A DNA stretch of 64,000 nt from positions 1-64,000 of the forward strand of contig DASUWH010000008.1 of the NCBI GenBank assembly GCA_036378535.1, given 5' to 3'. This DNA comes from Gp1-AA122 sp036378535 (GTDB lineage: Bacteria; Acidobacteriota; Terriglobia; Terriglobales; Acidobacteriaceae). The translations under genes were made by a program, and so were the position numbers. The notes under the pieces are model-generated. The model saw only the letters and a list, made by a program, of their open reading frames with translations. It did no database searches and was not told the origin of the DNA. Below, piece by piece: positions 46,333 to 54,631 of this stretch. Positions within the stretch are counted from its first letter, which is position 1. Every line of letters begins with the position of its first letter.

Positions 46333-46914
46333 TTATCGAATTTGCGCCATGGGAGGAGCGCCGTAGTCGAGATCAAAGCCGAGTTGCAGTTTTGCGGCTT
46401 CGGACATCAGGCCCGGATGCCATGGAGGATCAAACACAACTTCAACATTGACCTGCTTTACTTCTGGAAGTCGAGACAACTTGTTTTCTACATCCGATTT
46501 GAGAACGTTGCCCATGCCGCAGCCGGGCGCCGTCATCGACATTTTTACGTCGATTTTTTTACCGCTTTCCAGCGAGAGTATTTCACAGGAGTAGATCAGG
46601 CCGAGATCCACAATGTTTACGGGAATTTCTGGATCGTAAACAGTCTTGAGCTGTTGCCAGACCTGTTCCTCGCTGAAGGTGCCCTGGGCGCCTTCTGGCT
46701 TTTCCGTGTTCGCAGGCGGAGTCAGGCCGAGCGCGTCCGCATCTTTGCCGTCCACTCGACACATGCAGCCCATGTCGGTGACGACGGTATAGGCACTGCC
46801 CAGGTATTGGGAGATCCTTACCCGCGTGCCCGCGGGCAGAAAACGAGAAATGCCGCTGGGAATTTCAATGACTTGGGATTCCCTCTTCAACTCGACCCAT
46901 TCACTCATGCTCAT
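46333..46914 (-). CDS. sufT: Fe-S assembly protein SufT
   Basis: A 193-aa protein with a C-terminal MIP18/DUF59 domain (EEQVWQQLKTVYDPEIPVNI, VDLGLIYSCEI, MSMTAPGCGMGNVLKSDVEN) that in other bacteria helps mature Fe-S enzymes. The N-terminal ~85 residues are the SufT-specific beta-rich part (SAYTVVTDMGCMCRVDGKDA). It is the last gene of the suf operon, 12 bases after sufU, and matches the usual acidobacterial and actinobacterial order. Confidence 0.92.
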   Translation of the reverse strand: MSMSEWVELKRESQVIEIPSGISRFLPAGTRVRISQYLGSAYTVVTDMGCMCRVDGKDADALGLTPPANTEKPEGAQGTFSEEQVWQQLKTVYDPEIPVNIVDLGLIYSCEILSLESGKKIDVKMSMTAPGCGMGNVLKSDVENKLSRLPEVKQVNVEVVFDPPWHPGLMSEAAKLQLGFDLDYGAPPMAQIR

Positions 46915-46926
46915 ACTTGTGCCTGC

Positions 46927-47376
46927 TCACTCGGTCGAAACTGCTTCCTGCTTGCCTTCCAAAGCCGCCTGTAAGGTATGCCAGGCCAGGGTCGCGCATT
47001 TCACCCGGAGAGGAAACTCGGAAACTCCGGAGAAGACAGCCAGCTTTCCAAGCGCTGCTTGATCTCTGTCGGCCGCGTGCCCGGTTACTACGCTATGGAA
47101 ATTCTTGAACAACTCTTCGGCTTGAGCCCGGGTCTTGCCTTTGAGGCTCTGCGTCATCATCGAAGCTGAAGACTTCGAGATGGCGCAGCCGGAGCCCTGA
47201 AAGGTGATATCGCGAATCGAGTCTCCATCCATATGCAAGTAGACGGTGAAGCGATCACCACACAGCGGGTTAAAACCCTCGGCTTTGTGGTCCGCATCTT
47301 TCAGTTCGCGATAATTCCGGGGAGCCTTGCTGTGCTCCAGAATGACCTCCTGATAAAGGTCGCGCAGATCCGCCAT
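46927..47376 (-). CDS. sufU: SufU zinc-dependent sulfurtransferase
   Basis: A 149-aa SufU that takes sulfur from SufS. The three zinc cysteines are visible in NPLCGDRF, GSGCAISKSS and RVKCATLAW, together with the Asp of CGD. It stimulates SufS in Gram-positive-type SUF systems, and no SufE is present. Its start overlaps the sufS stop by one base (TGATG). Confidence 0.94.
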   Translation of the reverse strand: MADLRDLYQEVILEHSKAPRNYRELKDADHKAEGFNPLCGDRFTVYLHMDGDSIRDITFQGSGCAISKSSASMMTQSLKGKTRAQAEELFKNFHSVVTGHAADRDQAALGKLAVFSGVSEFPLRVKCATLAWHTLQAALEGKQEAVSTE

Positions 47377-48656
47377 CAGGCAAAGACCTCCTTCACCTTT
47401 TGGATGCCGCGAACCAGGGCATCGATCTCTTCCCTCGTGTTGTAGAGTCCGAGTGAGGCGCGAGCCGTGGCGTCCACACCGAAGCGTTCCATTACCGGCT
47501 GTGCGCAGTGATGTCCGGTGCGAACCGCAATTCCCTCCTGATCGAGAATGGTTCCAACGTCGTGCGGATGGATGCCTTCGACGACAAACGAAAGCACACT
47601 TGCTTTCTGTCTTGCAGTTCCGATCAGGCGAACGCCGGGAATCTTCGAAAACTTCTCAGTAGCGTATGCCAGCAGATCGTGCTCATACGCCGCGATGTTG
47701 TCCATCCCCAGGCTGGTAAGGTAATCGATAGCCGCGTGCAATCCGACAGCGCCCGACATATCGGGAGTGCCGGCTTCAAATTTGTGTGGCACCTTGTTGT
47801 ACACGGTCTTGTCGAATGTCACCGAACTGATCATGTCGCCGCCGCCCTGATAGGGAGGCATCGCTTCGAGGAGCGCCATCTTGCCATACAGAACGCCAAT
47901 CCCCGTGGGTCCATACATCTTGTGCCCGGAAATCGCGTAGAAATCGCAATCCAGGGCCTGCACGTCTATGCGGACGTGCGGCGCGGCCTGGGCGCCATCG
48001 ACCACGACCGGAATATTCCTGGCGTGCGCCATGGCAATGATTTGCGGCAGCGGGTTCACCGTACCCAGGGCATTCGAAACATGTCCGACGGCTACGATTT
48101 TCGTGCGCGGACTGAGCAGGCGCTCGAATTCCTCCAGAATCAGTTCGCCATCGTCATTGATGGGAGCGACTCGAAGTTTGGCCTGCTTTTCCTGGCAGAG
48201 GAGTTGCCAGGGAACGATGTTGGAATGGTGCTCCATCGCCGTCATGAGCACTTCATCACCAACTCCAACGTGCACCCGGCCGTAGGTTTGCGCGACCAGG
48301 TTGATGGCTTCCGTAGCGCTGCGTACAAAAATAATTTCGCTTGCTTGCTTTGCATTTACAAACCGCTGCACGGCTTTGCGCGCTGATTCGAAATCTTCGG
48401 TAGCTTTTTCCGACAGGTAGTGGACGCCACGATGAATGTTGGCGTTGTCGTGCTCGTAATAACCCACGATCGCGTCGATTACGGCCTTAGGTTTTTGGGA
48501 GGTAGCCGCATTATCGAGATAGACGAGCTTATGGCCGCGAGCTTTTTCGCGAAGGATGGGGAAATCGGCTCTGATCTTATTGACGTCCCATGCGCGAGAA
48601 AATTCCTTAGGGCTGACAGGCTTTGCGCTCTCCGGTAATTTCACTGCGGTACTCAT
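47376..48656 (-). CDS. sufS: cysteine desulfurase SufS
   Basis: A 426-aa PLP enzyme (group II desulfurase) that removes sulfur from cysteine. The PLP lysine is in SGHKMYGPTGIG, and the persulfide cysteine is in RTGHHCAQP. DGAQAAPHVRIDVQALDCDF matches SufS. The N-terminal ~20 residues (ESAKPVSPKEFSRAW) are a short extension. It overlaps sufD by four bases, indicating coupled translation. Confidence 0.96.
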   Translation of the reverse strand: MSTAVKLPESAKPVSPKEFSRAWDVNKIRADFPILREKARGHKLVYLDNAATSQKPKAVIDAIVGYYEHDNANIHRGVHYLSEKATEDFESARKAVQRFVNAKQASEIIFVRSATEAINLVAQTYGRVHVGVGDEVLMTAMEHHSNIVPWQLLCQEKQAKLRVAPINDDGELILEEFERLLSPRTKIVAVGHVSNALGTVNPLPQIIAMAHARNIPVVVDGAQAAPHVRIDVQALDCDFYAISGHKMYGPTGIGVLYGKMALLEAMPPYQGGGDMISSVTFDKTVYNKVPHKFEAGTPDMSGAVGLHAAIDYLTSLGMDNIAAYEHDLLAYATEKFSKIPGVRLIGTARQKASVLSFVVEGIHPHDVGTILDQEGIAVRTGHHCAQPVMERFGVDATARASLGLYNTREEIDALVRGIQKVKEVFA

Positions 48657-50020
48657 CCCACTTCCTCCAAGCTTCTCACCATATCTCCCCGCTCAGACTT
48701 CTGGCCGGGCAGATGCTCTAGAGACAACAGGTACTCGTGAATTAAATGCTCAACGTGGGTGCGCGCACTTCCGGCTTTCATGCGTTCGACGCACTCGCTG
48801 GCAAAAGCCAGAAGCAACAAGCGGCGCGCCGAGGCCTCGTCAATGCCCCGCGACTGCAGATAGAACAACGCGTTCTCTTCAATCTGGCCGATGGTCGCTC
48901 CGTGCGTGCACTTGACGTCGTCGGCGTAGATTTCCAGCTGCGGTTTGGTGTCGATCTGCGCGTCATCGGAAAGAAGCAGATTGCGATTCGTCTGCTTGGC
49001 GTCCGTCTTCTGCGCATCTTTGTGCACCACGATGCGGCCGTGAAATACCCCGTGAGCATGTCCGTCGAGAATGCCGTTGTAGAACTGACGGCTGCTGCAG
49101 TGCGGGCTGGCGTGCTCGACGTGCATGAAGTTGTCGAGATGCTCGCGCCCGTTGCCCACGAAAAGGCCGTTAATCAGGCATTCTCCGCCTTCCCCGGCGA
49201 GCACCGGATGCACGTTGTTGCGAACCAAGCCGCCGCCTAAAAGCAGCGAATGAGATGCCACGTTGGCGCTTCTTCCCTGCTGAATGCGCAACGTCGAAAC
49301 GTTATAGGCGTCCCCGTGTTCGCGTTCGATCATGTAGTGAGCGATGGTCGTATTTTCCCCTGCGATCAGCTCGGTGGCACTATTGCAGAGAACCGCGCCA
49401 GTTCCTATCGAGATATATTCTTCGACAACCGTCGCTTCGCTCTCGTCCTCAAAAACCAGCAAGTTGCGGGGATGGGACATCGTTGGCTGCTCGCCAGCGA
49501 CAGAAATGAAAACCAGGTGGACTGGCTCTTCGACAGCAAGACCGCGCCGAACGTGTACGTACGCTCCGTCCTCGGCGAACGCGGTATTCAAAGCACAAAA
49601 CGGATCGCGGCGAACGTCGAGATACTGTCCCAGGTGTCCTCTGACGGCGTCGGGCGAATGCGCGAACTCCTCCCGAAGAGAGGAAATGTGGATACGTTCC
49701 GACAGGGTGGACAGGTCGCGCGCGAGGTGCCCGTTCACAAAGACCAACCGGGCGGCGGCTCCCGACAATAGCGGAAGATCCGACTTCGCAAGCTGCGGCG
49801 CCACTTGTGGCGCTAACTGAAACGGCGTGCGGGCGATCGCAGAGACGTTGGTAAATCGCCAATCCTCGTCGTGGGTCGTAGGAAAACCGGTTTCGCAGAA
49901 ACGCCCGAAAGCCTGCGCGCGCAGCCTCCGTAACCAGGGCAGATTCTGTCCGGCGGCGCGCTTCTCAAATTCGGTAAAGGCGTCAAAATAGGTATCGAGA
50001 TTATTGATTGCGGTCGTCAC
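48653..50020 (-). CDS. sufD: SufD scaffold subunit
   Basis: A 455-aa SufBD-family protein. The beta-helix core has NAVxx-type repeats (SVAGEQPTMSHPRNLLVFED, HLDNFMHVEHASPHCSSRQF) and the conserved C-terminal CTHGATIGQIEENALFYLQS. It forms the SufBC2D complex. The N-terminal helical region (YFDAFTEFEKRAAGQNLPWL) is typical of SufD and absent from SufB. It is 12 bases after sufC and overlaps sufS by ATGA. Confidence 0.94.
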   Translation of the reverse strand: MTTAINNLDTYFDAFTEFEKRAAGQNLPWLRRLRAQAFGRFCETGFPTTHDEDWRFTNVSAIARTPFQLAPQVAPQLAKSDLPLLSGAAARLVFVNGHLARDLSTLSERIHISSLREEFAHSPDAVRGHLGQYLDVRRDPFCALNTAFAEDGAYVHVRRGLAVEEPVHLVFISVAGEQPTMSHPRNLLVFEDESEATVVEEYISIGTGAVLCNSATELIAGENTTIAHYMIEREHGDAYNVSTLRIQQGRSANVASHSLLLGGGLVRNNVHPVLAGEGGECLINGLFVGNGREHLDNFMHVEHASPHCSSRQFYNGILDGHAHGVFHGRIVVHKDAQKTDAKQTNRNLLLSDDAQIDTKPQLEIYADDVKCTHGATIGQIEENALFYLQSRGIDEASARRLLLLAFASECVERMKAGSARTHVEHLIHEYLLSLEHLPGQKSERGDMVRSLEEVG

Positions 50021-50032
50021 TAAGCTTCCCCG

Positions 50033-50809
50033 CTACGCCGAAGCCGGGGCGGTTTGCCCTGCTTGGCTTTCAATCCAGCCATATCCTTTTTCTTCCAGCT
50101 CCAGAGCTAACTCAGCTCCGCCGGAACGCACAATGCGGCCATCCACCAGCACGTGCACAAAATCGGGGACGATGTAATTCAGCAACCGCTGATAATGCGT
50201 AACCACGAGCATTCCGCGTTCTGCATTGCGCATGGCGGTAACGCCCTTGGCGACGATGCGCAAAGCGTCAATATCGAGGCCCGAGTCGGTCTCGTCCAGA
50301 ATGGCAAGCCTCGGTTCCAGCACGGCCATCTGCAGAATCTCGTTGCGCTTCTTTTCCCCTCCGGAGAAGCCTTCATTGACCGAACGGTTCATGAGCTTCT
50401 CGTCCATTTCGAGCAGCTTCAGCTTCTCGCGGAACATGGGGAGAAAATCCATCGCGTCCATCTCATCCAGGCCGCGATACTTGCGCACCGCGTTCAGCGC
50501 CGAGCGCAGGAAATAGGTGTTGCTGATTCCGGGAATTTCCACGGGATACTGAAAAGCCAGGAAAACGCCTTCGCAGGCGGCCTCTTCCGGCTTCATGGCC
50601 AGCAGGTCTTTGCCATTGAACAAAACTTGCCCATCGGTGACGTGATAAGCCTCGCGGCGCGCTAGAACTTGCGCCAGCGTGCTCTTGCCCGAGCCATTCG
50701 GGCCCATAATCGAATGCACCTCGCCAGGATTAATGGTGAGGTCGATCCCTTTCAGGATTTCGTGTCCAGCCACCGTGACGTGTAGATTCTTGATTTCCAG
50801 CAAACTCAT
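50033..50809 (-). CDS. sufC: SufC ATPase of the SUF complex
   Basis: A 258-aa ABC-type ATPase. The Walker A is GPNGSGKS (36-43), the signature is FSGGEKKRNEILQMAVLEP, and the Walker B with the SufC-specific LDETDSGLDIDAL. It energises cluster assembly on SufBD in the cytoplasm. It is 96 bases after sufB; the gap holds a dispersed repeat, so a second transcript start is possible. Confidence 0.96.
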   Translation of the reverse strand: MSLLEIKNLHVTVAGHEILKGIDLTINPGEVHSIMGPNGSGKSTLAQVLARREAYHVTDGQVLFNGKDLLAMKPEEAACEGVFLAFQYPVEIPGISNTYFLRSALNAVRKYRGLDEMDAMDFLPMFREKLKLLEMDEKLMNRSVNEGFSGGEKKRNEILQMAVLEPRLAILDETDSGLDIDALRIVAKGVTAMRNAERGMLVVTHYQRLLNYIVPDFVHVLVDGRIVRSGGAELALELEEKGYGWIESQAGQTAPASA

Positions 50810-50872
50810 TTTTTCTCCAAAACTATGGCCACAGGTCGGATCAAAACGGATCCAAAAAGTTTGATCGGTGCA

Positions 50873-50893
50873 GATCCGCGAAAATCCGTGGCC
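50873..50893. repeat. GATCCGNGAAAAT repeat, copy 2
   Basis: GATCCGCGAAAATCCGTGGC plus C, in the sufB-sufC gap. It matches 14156-14176 at 19 of 21 positions. With GGCCAC at 50828-50833 it can form a loose hairpin. Confidence 0.5.
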
Positions 50894-50905
50894 AGTTTCT
50901 ATTGC

Positions 50906-52363
50906 CTATCCAACGCTGCCTTCCAGGCTGACGCTGAGTAACTTCTGCGCCTCGACCGCAAATTCCATGGGCAGCTCACGAAAGACCTGTTTGCAGAAGC
51001 CATTCACGATCATCGAGACCGCGTCTTCGGTTTTGAGACCGCGCTGCTGTAGATAGAAAAGCTGATCTTCACCGATCTTCGAGGTCGAGGCTTCGTGCTC
51101 CATGCGAGCAGTCGAGTTCCTCACTTCGATATAAGGAAAGGTGTGAGCGCCGCATTTGTCCCCGATCAGCAGCGAGTCGCATTGCGTGTAGTTGCGCGCG
51201 CCGGTCGCCCCTTTGAGGATCTTCACCTGCCCGCGATAGGTGTTCTGCCCGTGACCAGCGGAGATACCCTTCGAGACGATGGTGCTGCTGGTGTCCTTCC
51301 CCAGGTGAATCATCTTGGTGCCGGTGTCGGCCTGCTGATAGTTGTTGGTCAGCGCCACTGAGTAGAATTCGCCAACCGAGTTGTCGCCCTGAAGAATGCA
51401 GCTGGGATATTTCCAGGTGATGGCAGAGCCGGTTTCCACCTGCGTCCAGGAAATCTTCGAATTGACCCCGGCGCATTTGCCGCGCTTGGTCACGAAATTG
51501 TAGATTCCACCACGTCCCTCTTTGTCCCCGGGATACCAGTTCTGCACGGTCGAGTACTTGATCTGCGCATTGTCAAGAGCGACTAACTCGACGACAGCCG
51601 CATGCAGCTGATTTTCGTCCCGGATCGGCGCCGTGCAGCCTTCGAGATAACTGACGTATGCGCCTTCGTCGGCGACAATCAGCGTGCGCTCGAACTGTCC
51701 GGTTTCGGCTGCGTTAATGCGGAAATAAGTCGAAAGCTCTAGCGGACAACGAACACCCTTGGGAACGTATACAAAAGATCCGTCGCTGAACACAGCGGCG
51801 TTCAGGGCGGCGAAGAAATTGTCAGTATACGGAACAACCGTGCCCAGATACTTCTTGACCAGCTCGGGATGTTTCTGCACGGCTTCGGAAAACGAGCAGA
51901 AGATCACCCCGCGTTCCGCCAATTTCGCTTTGAAAGTCGTGGCCACGGAAACGCTGTCGAATACGGCATCTACCGCCACTCCAGCCAGCATCTTCTGCTC
52001 GGCAAGGGGAATCCCGAGTTTCTCGTAAGTGCGCAGGATCTCCGGATCGAGTTCATCCAGGCTGTTCAGCTGCTTCTTCTGCTTGGGGGCGGAGTAATAG
52101 ACGATATTCTGGTAATCAATAGGACCGTACTTGATATTTGCCCATTTCGGCTCGGCCTGGGACTGCTCCAACGACGCCCAATGTTCGTAAGCCTTCATGC
52201 GCCACTGCAGCATGAACTCCGGTTCGTTCTTTTTGGCCGAAATCAACCGAATCGTATCTTCGTTCAGGCCCCTGGGGACTCTTTCCTCTTCGACCTCGGT
52301 TACGAAGCCCCATTTATAGTCGCGCTCGGCCAGATCGCGAATGGTATTAACGTTGGTGCTCAT
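50906..52363 (-). CDS. sufB: SufB scaffold subunit
   Basis: A 485-aa SufB. The beta-helix and C-terminal region are well conserved: FVTKRGKCAGVNSKISWTQV, VETGSAITWKYPSCILQGDN, CDSLLIGDKCGAHTFPYIEV and the final STSKIGEDQLFYLQQRGL. SufB carries the nascent cluster with conserved Cys and Glu residues. It directly follows sufR (adjacent codons) and is the first structural gene of the operon. Confidence 0.96.
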   Translation of the reverse strand: MSTNVNTIRDLAERDYKWGFVTEVEEERVPRGLNEDTIRLISAKKNEPEFMLQWRMKAYEHWASLEQSQAEPKWANIKYGPIDYQNIVYYSAPKQKKQLNSLDELDPEILRTYEKLGIPLAEQKMLAGVAVDAVFDSVSVATTFKAKLAERGVIFCSFSEAVQKHPELVKKYLGTVVPYTDNFFAALNAAVFSDGSFVYVPKGVRCPLELSTYFRINAAETGQFERTLIVADEGAYVSYLEGCTAPIRDENQLHAAVVELVALDNAQIKYSTVQNWYPGDKEGRGGIYNFVTKRGKCAGVNSKISWTQVETGSAITWKYPSCILQGDNSVGEFYSVALTNNYQQADTGTKMIHLGKDTSSTIVSKGISAGHGQNTYRGQVKILKGATGARNYTQCDSLLIGDKCGAHTFPYIEVRNSTARMEHEASTSKIGEDQLFYLQQRGLKTEDAVSMIVNGFCKQVFRELPMEFAVEAQKLLSVSLEGSVG

Positions 52364-52843
52364 TTATTGCATTCTCCCGGACAAGGTTGTGATCGATACC
52401 AGGTTTCCGTGACCGTCGCGCATGGCAGTCAACTGCATGGGCCGGATCAGGTCGGAAAGCATGACTTTGGCCAGCGCTCCGCGGACGATCTGGTTAATGA
52501 TGCGCTGGTTATCTTTGATTGGGCATGACGGTTCCAGGTCGCATAGGCCGGTGACGTCCATGCTGCACTCGGTCAAGGCGACTGGGCCTTCCAGAGCTGA
52601 GACAACTTCGGCCAAAGAAATCGCGTTCGGTTCCCGGGTCAGGCTGTACCCTCCCTTGGTGCCGCGATGCGACTCCAGCAGCCCACTTTGAAGCAGTATT
52701 TTCAGTACTTTACTGACTGTGGGCAGGGGCAGCAGGGAATGGGCTGCCAAACCCCGCGCAGTGTGGAGCTCGGTGCGCGGGCTGCGGGCCATCTGCGTTA
52801 TCAGAACCAGTCCGTAATCTGTTAATTTGCCCAATCGAATCAT
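52364..52843 (-). CDS. sufR: Rrf2-family SUF regulator (SufR/IscR-like)
   Basis: A 159-aa winged-helix regulator. LGKLTDYGLVLITQMA is the start of the Rrf2 fold, and LPTVSKVLKILLQSGLLESH the recognition region. Three cysteines, C93, C101 and C107 (ECSMDVTGLC, EPSC), match the Fe-S cluster ligands of IscR and RirA-type proteins, so it probably senses cluster status. It heads sufR-B-C-D-S-U-T. Phased GTAC motifs lie upstream. The symbol follows operon context; the protein is Rrf2-type, not the DeoR-like SufR of cyanobacteria. Confidence 0.9.
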   Translation of the reverse strand: MIRLGKLTDYGLVLITQMARSPRTELHTARGLAAHSLLPLPTVSKVLKILLQSGLLESHRGTKGGYSLTREPNAISLAEVVSALEGPVALTECSMDVTGLCDLEPSCPIKDNQRIINQIVRGALAKVMLSDLIRPMQLTAMRDGHGNLVSITTLSGRMQ

Positions 52844-52868
52844 GGTCAGTCCGCCAGCCAGCTAAATA

Positions 52869-52918
52869 GTACCAATACTGTACGATTTATTGTACCGCAT
52901 ATAGGACCGCTTTTGTAC
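52869..52918. promoter_or_regulatory. phased GTAC motifs upstream of sufR
   Basis: GTAC occurs at 52869, 52880, 52892 and 52915, intervals of 11, 12 and 23 bases (one, one and two helical turns), 26-75 bases upstream of the sufR start. This spacing fits a multi-site operator for the Rrf2 regulator. No clear -35/-10 pair could be fixed. Confidence 0.45.
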
Positions 52919-53074
52919 CCTTTTCTTTCGCGCTCCTTGGGTCCCGCGAATTGGGCTCCAGAGTTCATTTATTGCCGATTCTCTCCGGCTTTGCTCGGGC
53001 TTTCCATGCCATCTCTTCCCCTCCAGGACGCATCCGTATTACGGCACTTGAACATGAGTTAAGGAGCAGCGTTT

Positions 53075-53506
53075 ATGCCGGAGAAGGCAACGTTAGAGCA
53101 TGCAAAAGAGGACTTGCGGGAGGGAAAGTCTCCCAGCACGGCGGCAGGCGAGTTCGTACGTGAAGAGATCGAGCACGTGCGTGAAGGCAAGCATGGCGCT
53201 CGCTCGCCCCAACAGGCCATTGCCATCGGCTTGAGCAAAGCGCGGAGGGCAGGTATTCCCCTCAAACCGCCGGCTCGCGGAAAAGCCAAGGAGAGCACCA
53301 GGAAGAGCGCGGAACGCGATTATCGGAAGGGGAAAAAGGGCAAGACTAAACCCCGTCGAAAAGCATCACGCGCTCGTGAGGCAGCTCTGAAGCGCGAACC
53401 GCGGAGCACGGCTTCGCATAAAGCGCTTTCGCAGCAGGCTCGACAAGCCGCACGCAGGCGCAAGACACAAAGCGGACGGACCTCAAGCACCCGGCGCGCA
53501 GCTTAG
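53075..53506 (+). CDS. Lys/Arg-rich DUF6496-like protein
   Basis: A 143-aa very basic protein. AAGGAG lies 8 bases before the ATG. The N-terminal ~65 residues contain EFVREEIEHVREGKHGARSP and QQAIAIGLSKARRAG, the DUF6496-type core. The C-terminal ~75 residues are almost only Lys, Arg, Ala, Ser and Thr (histone-H1-like). Nucleic-acid binding is plausible but unproven. It lies upstream of a ParB-domain gene on the same strand with a dispersed repeat between. Confidence 0.75.
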   Translation: MPEKATLEHAKEDLREGKSPSTAAGEFVREEIEHVREGKHGARSPQQAIAIGLSKARRAGIPLKPPARGKAKESTRKSAERDYRKGKKGKTKPRRKASRAREAALKREPRSTASHKALSQQARQAARRRKTQSGRTSSTRRAA

Positions 53507-53532
53507 ATTGCTGGCTAAGCTGGCTAGTAAGG

Positions 53533-53563
53533 ACCCAGGTCCCCCGCTTTGCTCGGGATGACA
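53533..53563. repeat. dispersed intergenic element, copy 4 (short form)
   Basis: ACCCAGGTCCCCCGCTTTGC followed by TCGGGATGACA, between the DUF6496-like and ParB-domain genes. Confidence 0.62.
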
Positions 53564-53622
53564 ATATTGCTTCGGCGCCAATGGTGATTCACCTTGGTTC
53601 TAAACTCAGGTAGAGTCTAGCC

Positions 53623-54588
53623 ATGGTGAAGCGTGCGCCGCCTCGGCGACGGCCTCGGAAGGCGAAGCCGGGAACAAAAGGTCTCGGTCCGGCGGAGTGT
53701 GTTTTAGAAAGGCCTTCAGGAGCGGCTGTAGAAGTCGTGTCGGCTATTGAGAAAGTTGGCGGCTGCGTGGTGGGATCGTACAAAGAGCCGCTTGGCGGCC
53801 ACCCCGTATTGATTTCGATTCTGCCGATCGATGCTATTGAGCCCACGCCTTTTCAGCGCGATCTCTCCGACACCCACCACAAGCGTCTGGCTGACGTGAT
53901 CAATAAGACTGGTCGCTTTCTTGACCCGATTATCGCCGTTCCGGCTCCGGACGGCGGCGGGTTCTGGACCCCCAACGGGCGCCACCGTTTGGCAGCAATG
54001 CGGCGTCTAGGCGCAAAATCGATTGCCGCGCTGGTGATTGCTGACCGCGAAGTCGCATGGCAGATCCTCGCGCTGAACACGGAGAAGGCACACAACCTGA
54101 AGGAGCGCTCTCTCGAAGTAATCCGCATTTACCGCGGGCTGGTGGAGGAAGATGGCACGCGCCCCGAATCACAGTTTTCTTTTTACCTGGAGGAGTCTGC
54201 TCTGGTTACGCTGGGAATCTGCTATGAACGCGTTCCCCGTTTTGGCGGCGGCGTTTACTACTCCATACTGCGCAGATTGGAAAGTTTCCTCGATGCGCCC
54301 GTGAAGTCGGTCCTCAAGGAGCATGAGAAACACGCCACCGCGGTACTGAATCTGGAGGAGAAGGTTGCTGCCGTAGTAGCTAAGCTGAAGGAACGGGGAT
54401 TAGTCAGTCCTTATTTGCGTGCCTTCGTGGTGGCTCGCATTAACCCGCTCCGCTGGATACAAGGAGATCCGCCGCCGCTAGAACAAGTGTTGAGAACCAT
54501 GAACGAGCGAGTGGCGAAATTCAATGTGGAGAAGATTCGACCACAGGATCTTGCAGGCGCCGGGGGGCCGCCGGATGAGGAAAATTAG
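53623..54588 (+). CDS. ParB/Spo0J N-terminal-domain protein, not the chromosomal ParB
   Basis: A 321-aa protein. A basic Arg/Pro/Lys tail (1-25) is followed by a ParB-type domain: SILPIDAIEPTPFQRDL, LADVINKTGRFLDPIIAV and TPNGRHRLAAMRRLGAK, the GRHR motif being the nucleotide-binding signature. The rest is helical with no ParB helix-turn-helix that I can recognise, and no parA lies nearby. It is therefore an accessory ParB-like CTPase or nuclease-type protein rather than the segregation factor. Its partner may be the adjacent basic protein. Confidence 0.8.
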   Translation: MVKRAPPRRRPRKAKPGTKGLGPAECVLERPSGAAVEVVSAIEKVGGCVVGSYKEPLGGHPVLISILPIDAIEPTPFQRDLSDTHHKRLADVINKTGRFLDPIIAVPAPDGGGFWTPNGRHRLAAMRRLGAKSIAALVIADREVAWQILALNTEKAHNLKERSLEVIRIYRGLVEEDGTRPESQFSFYLEESALVTLGICYERVPRFGGGVYYSILRRLESFLDAPVKSVLKEHEKHATAVLNLEEKVAAVVAKLKERGLVSPYLRAFVVARINPLRWIQGDPPPLEQVLRTMNERVAKFNVEKIRPQDLAGAGGPPDEEN

Positions 54589-54631
54589 GACAGCCGGCAG
54601 CGACGGCTCAGAGCTGAAAATGGTTGTAGAG

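Noticed and set aside
47508..48386. 292-codon frame antisense to sufS
   Set aside because: Shadow of sufS with no domain or ribosome-binding site.
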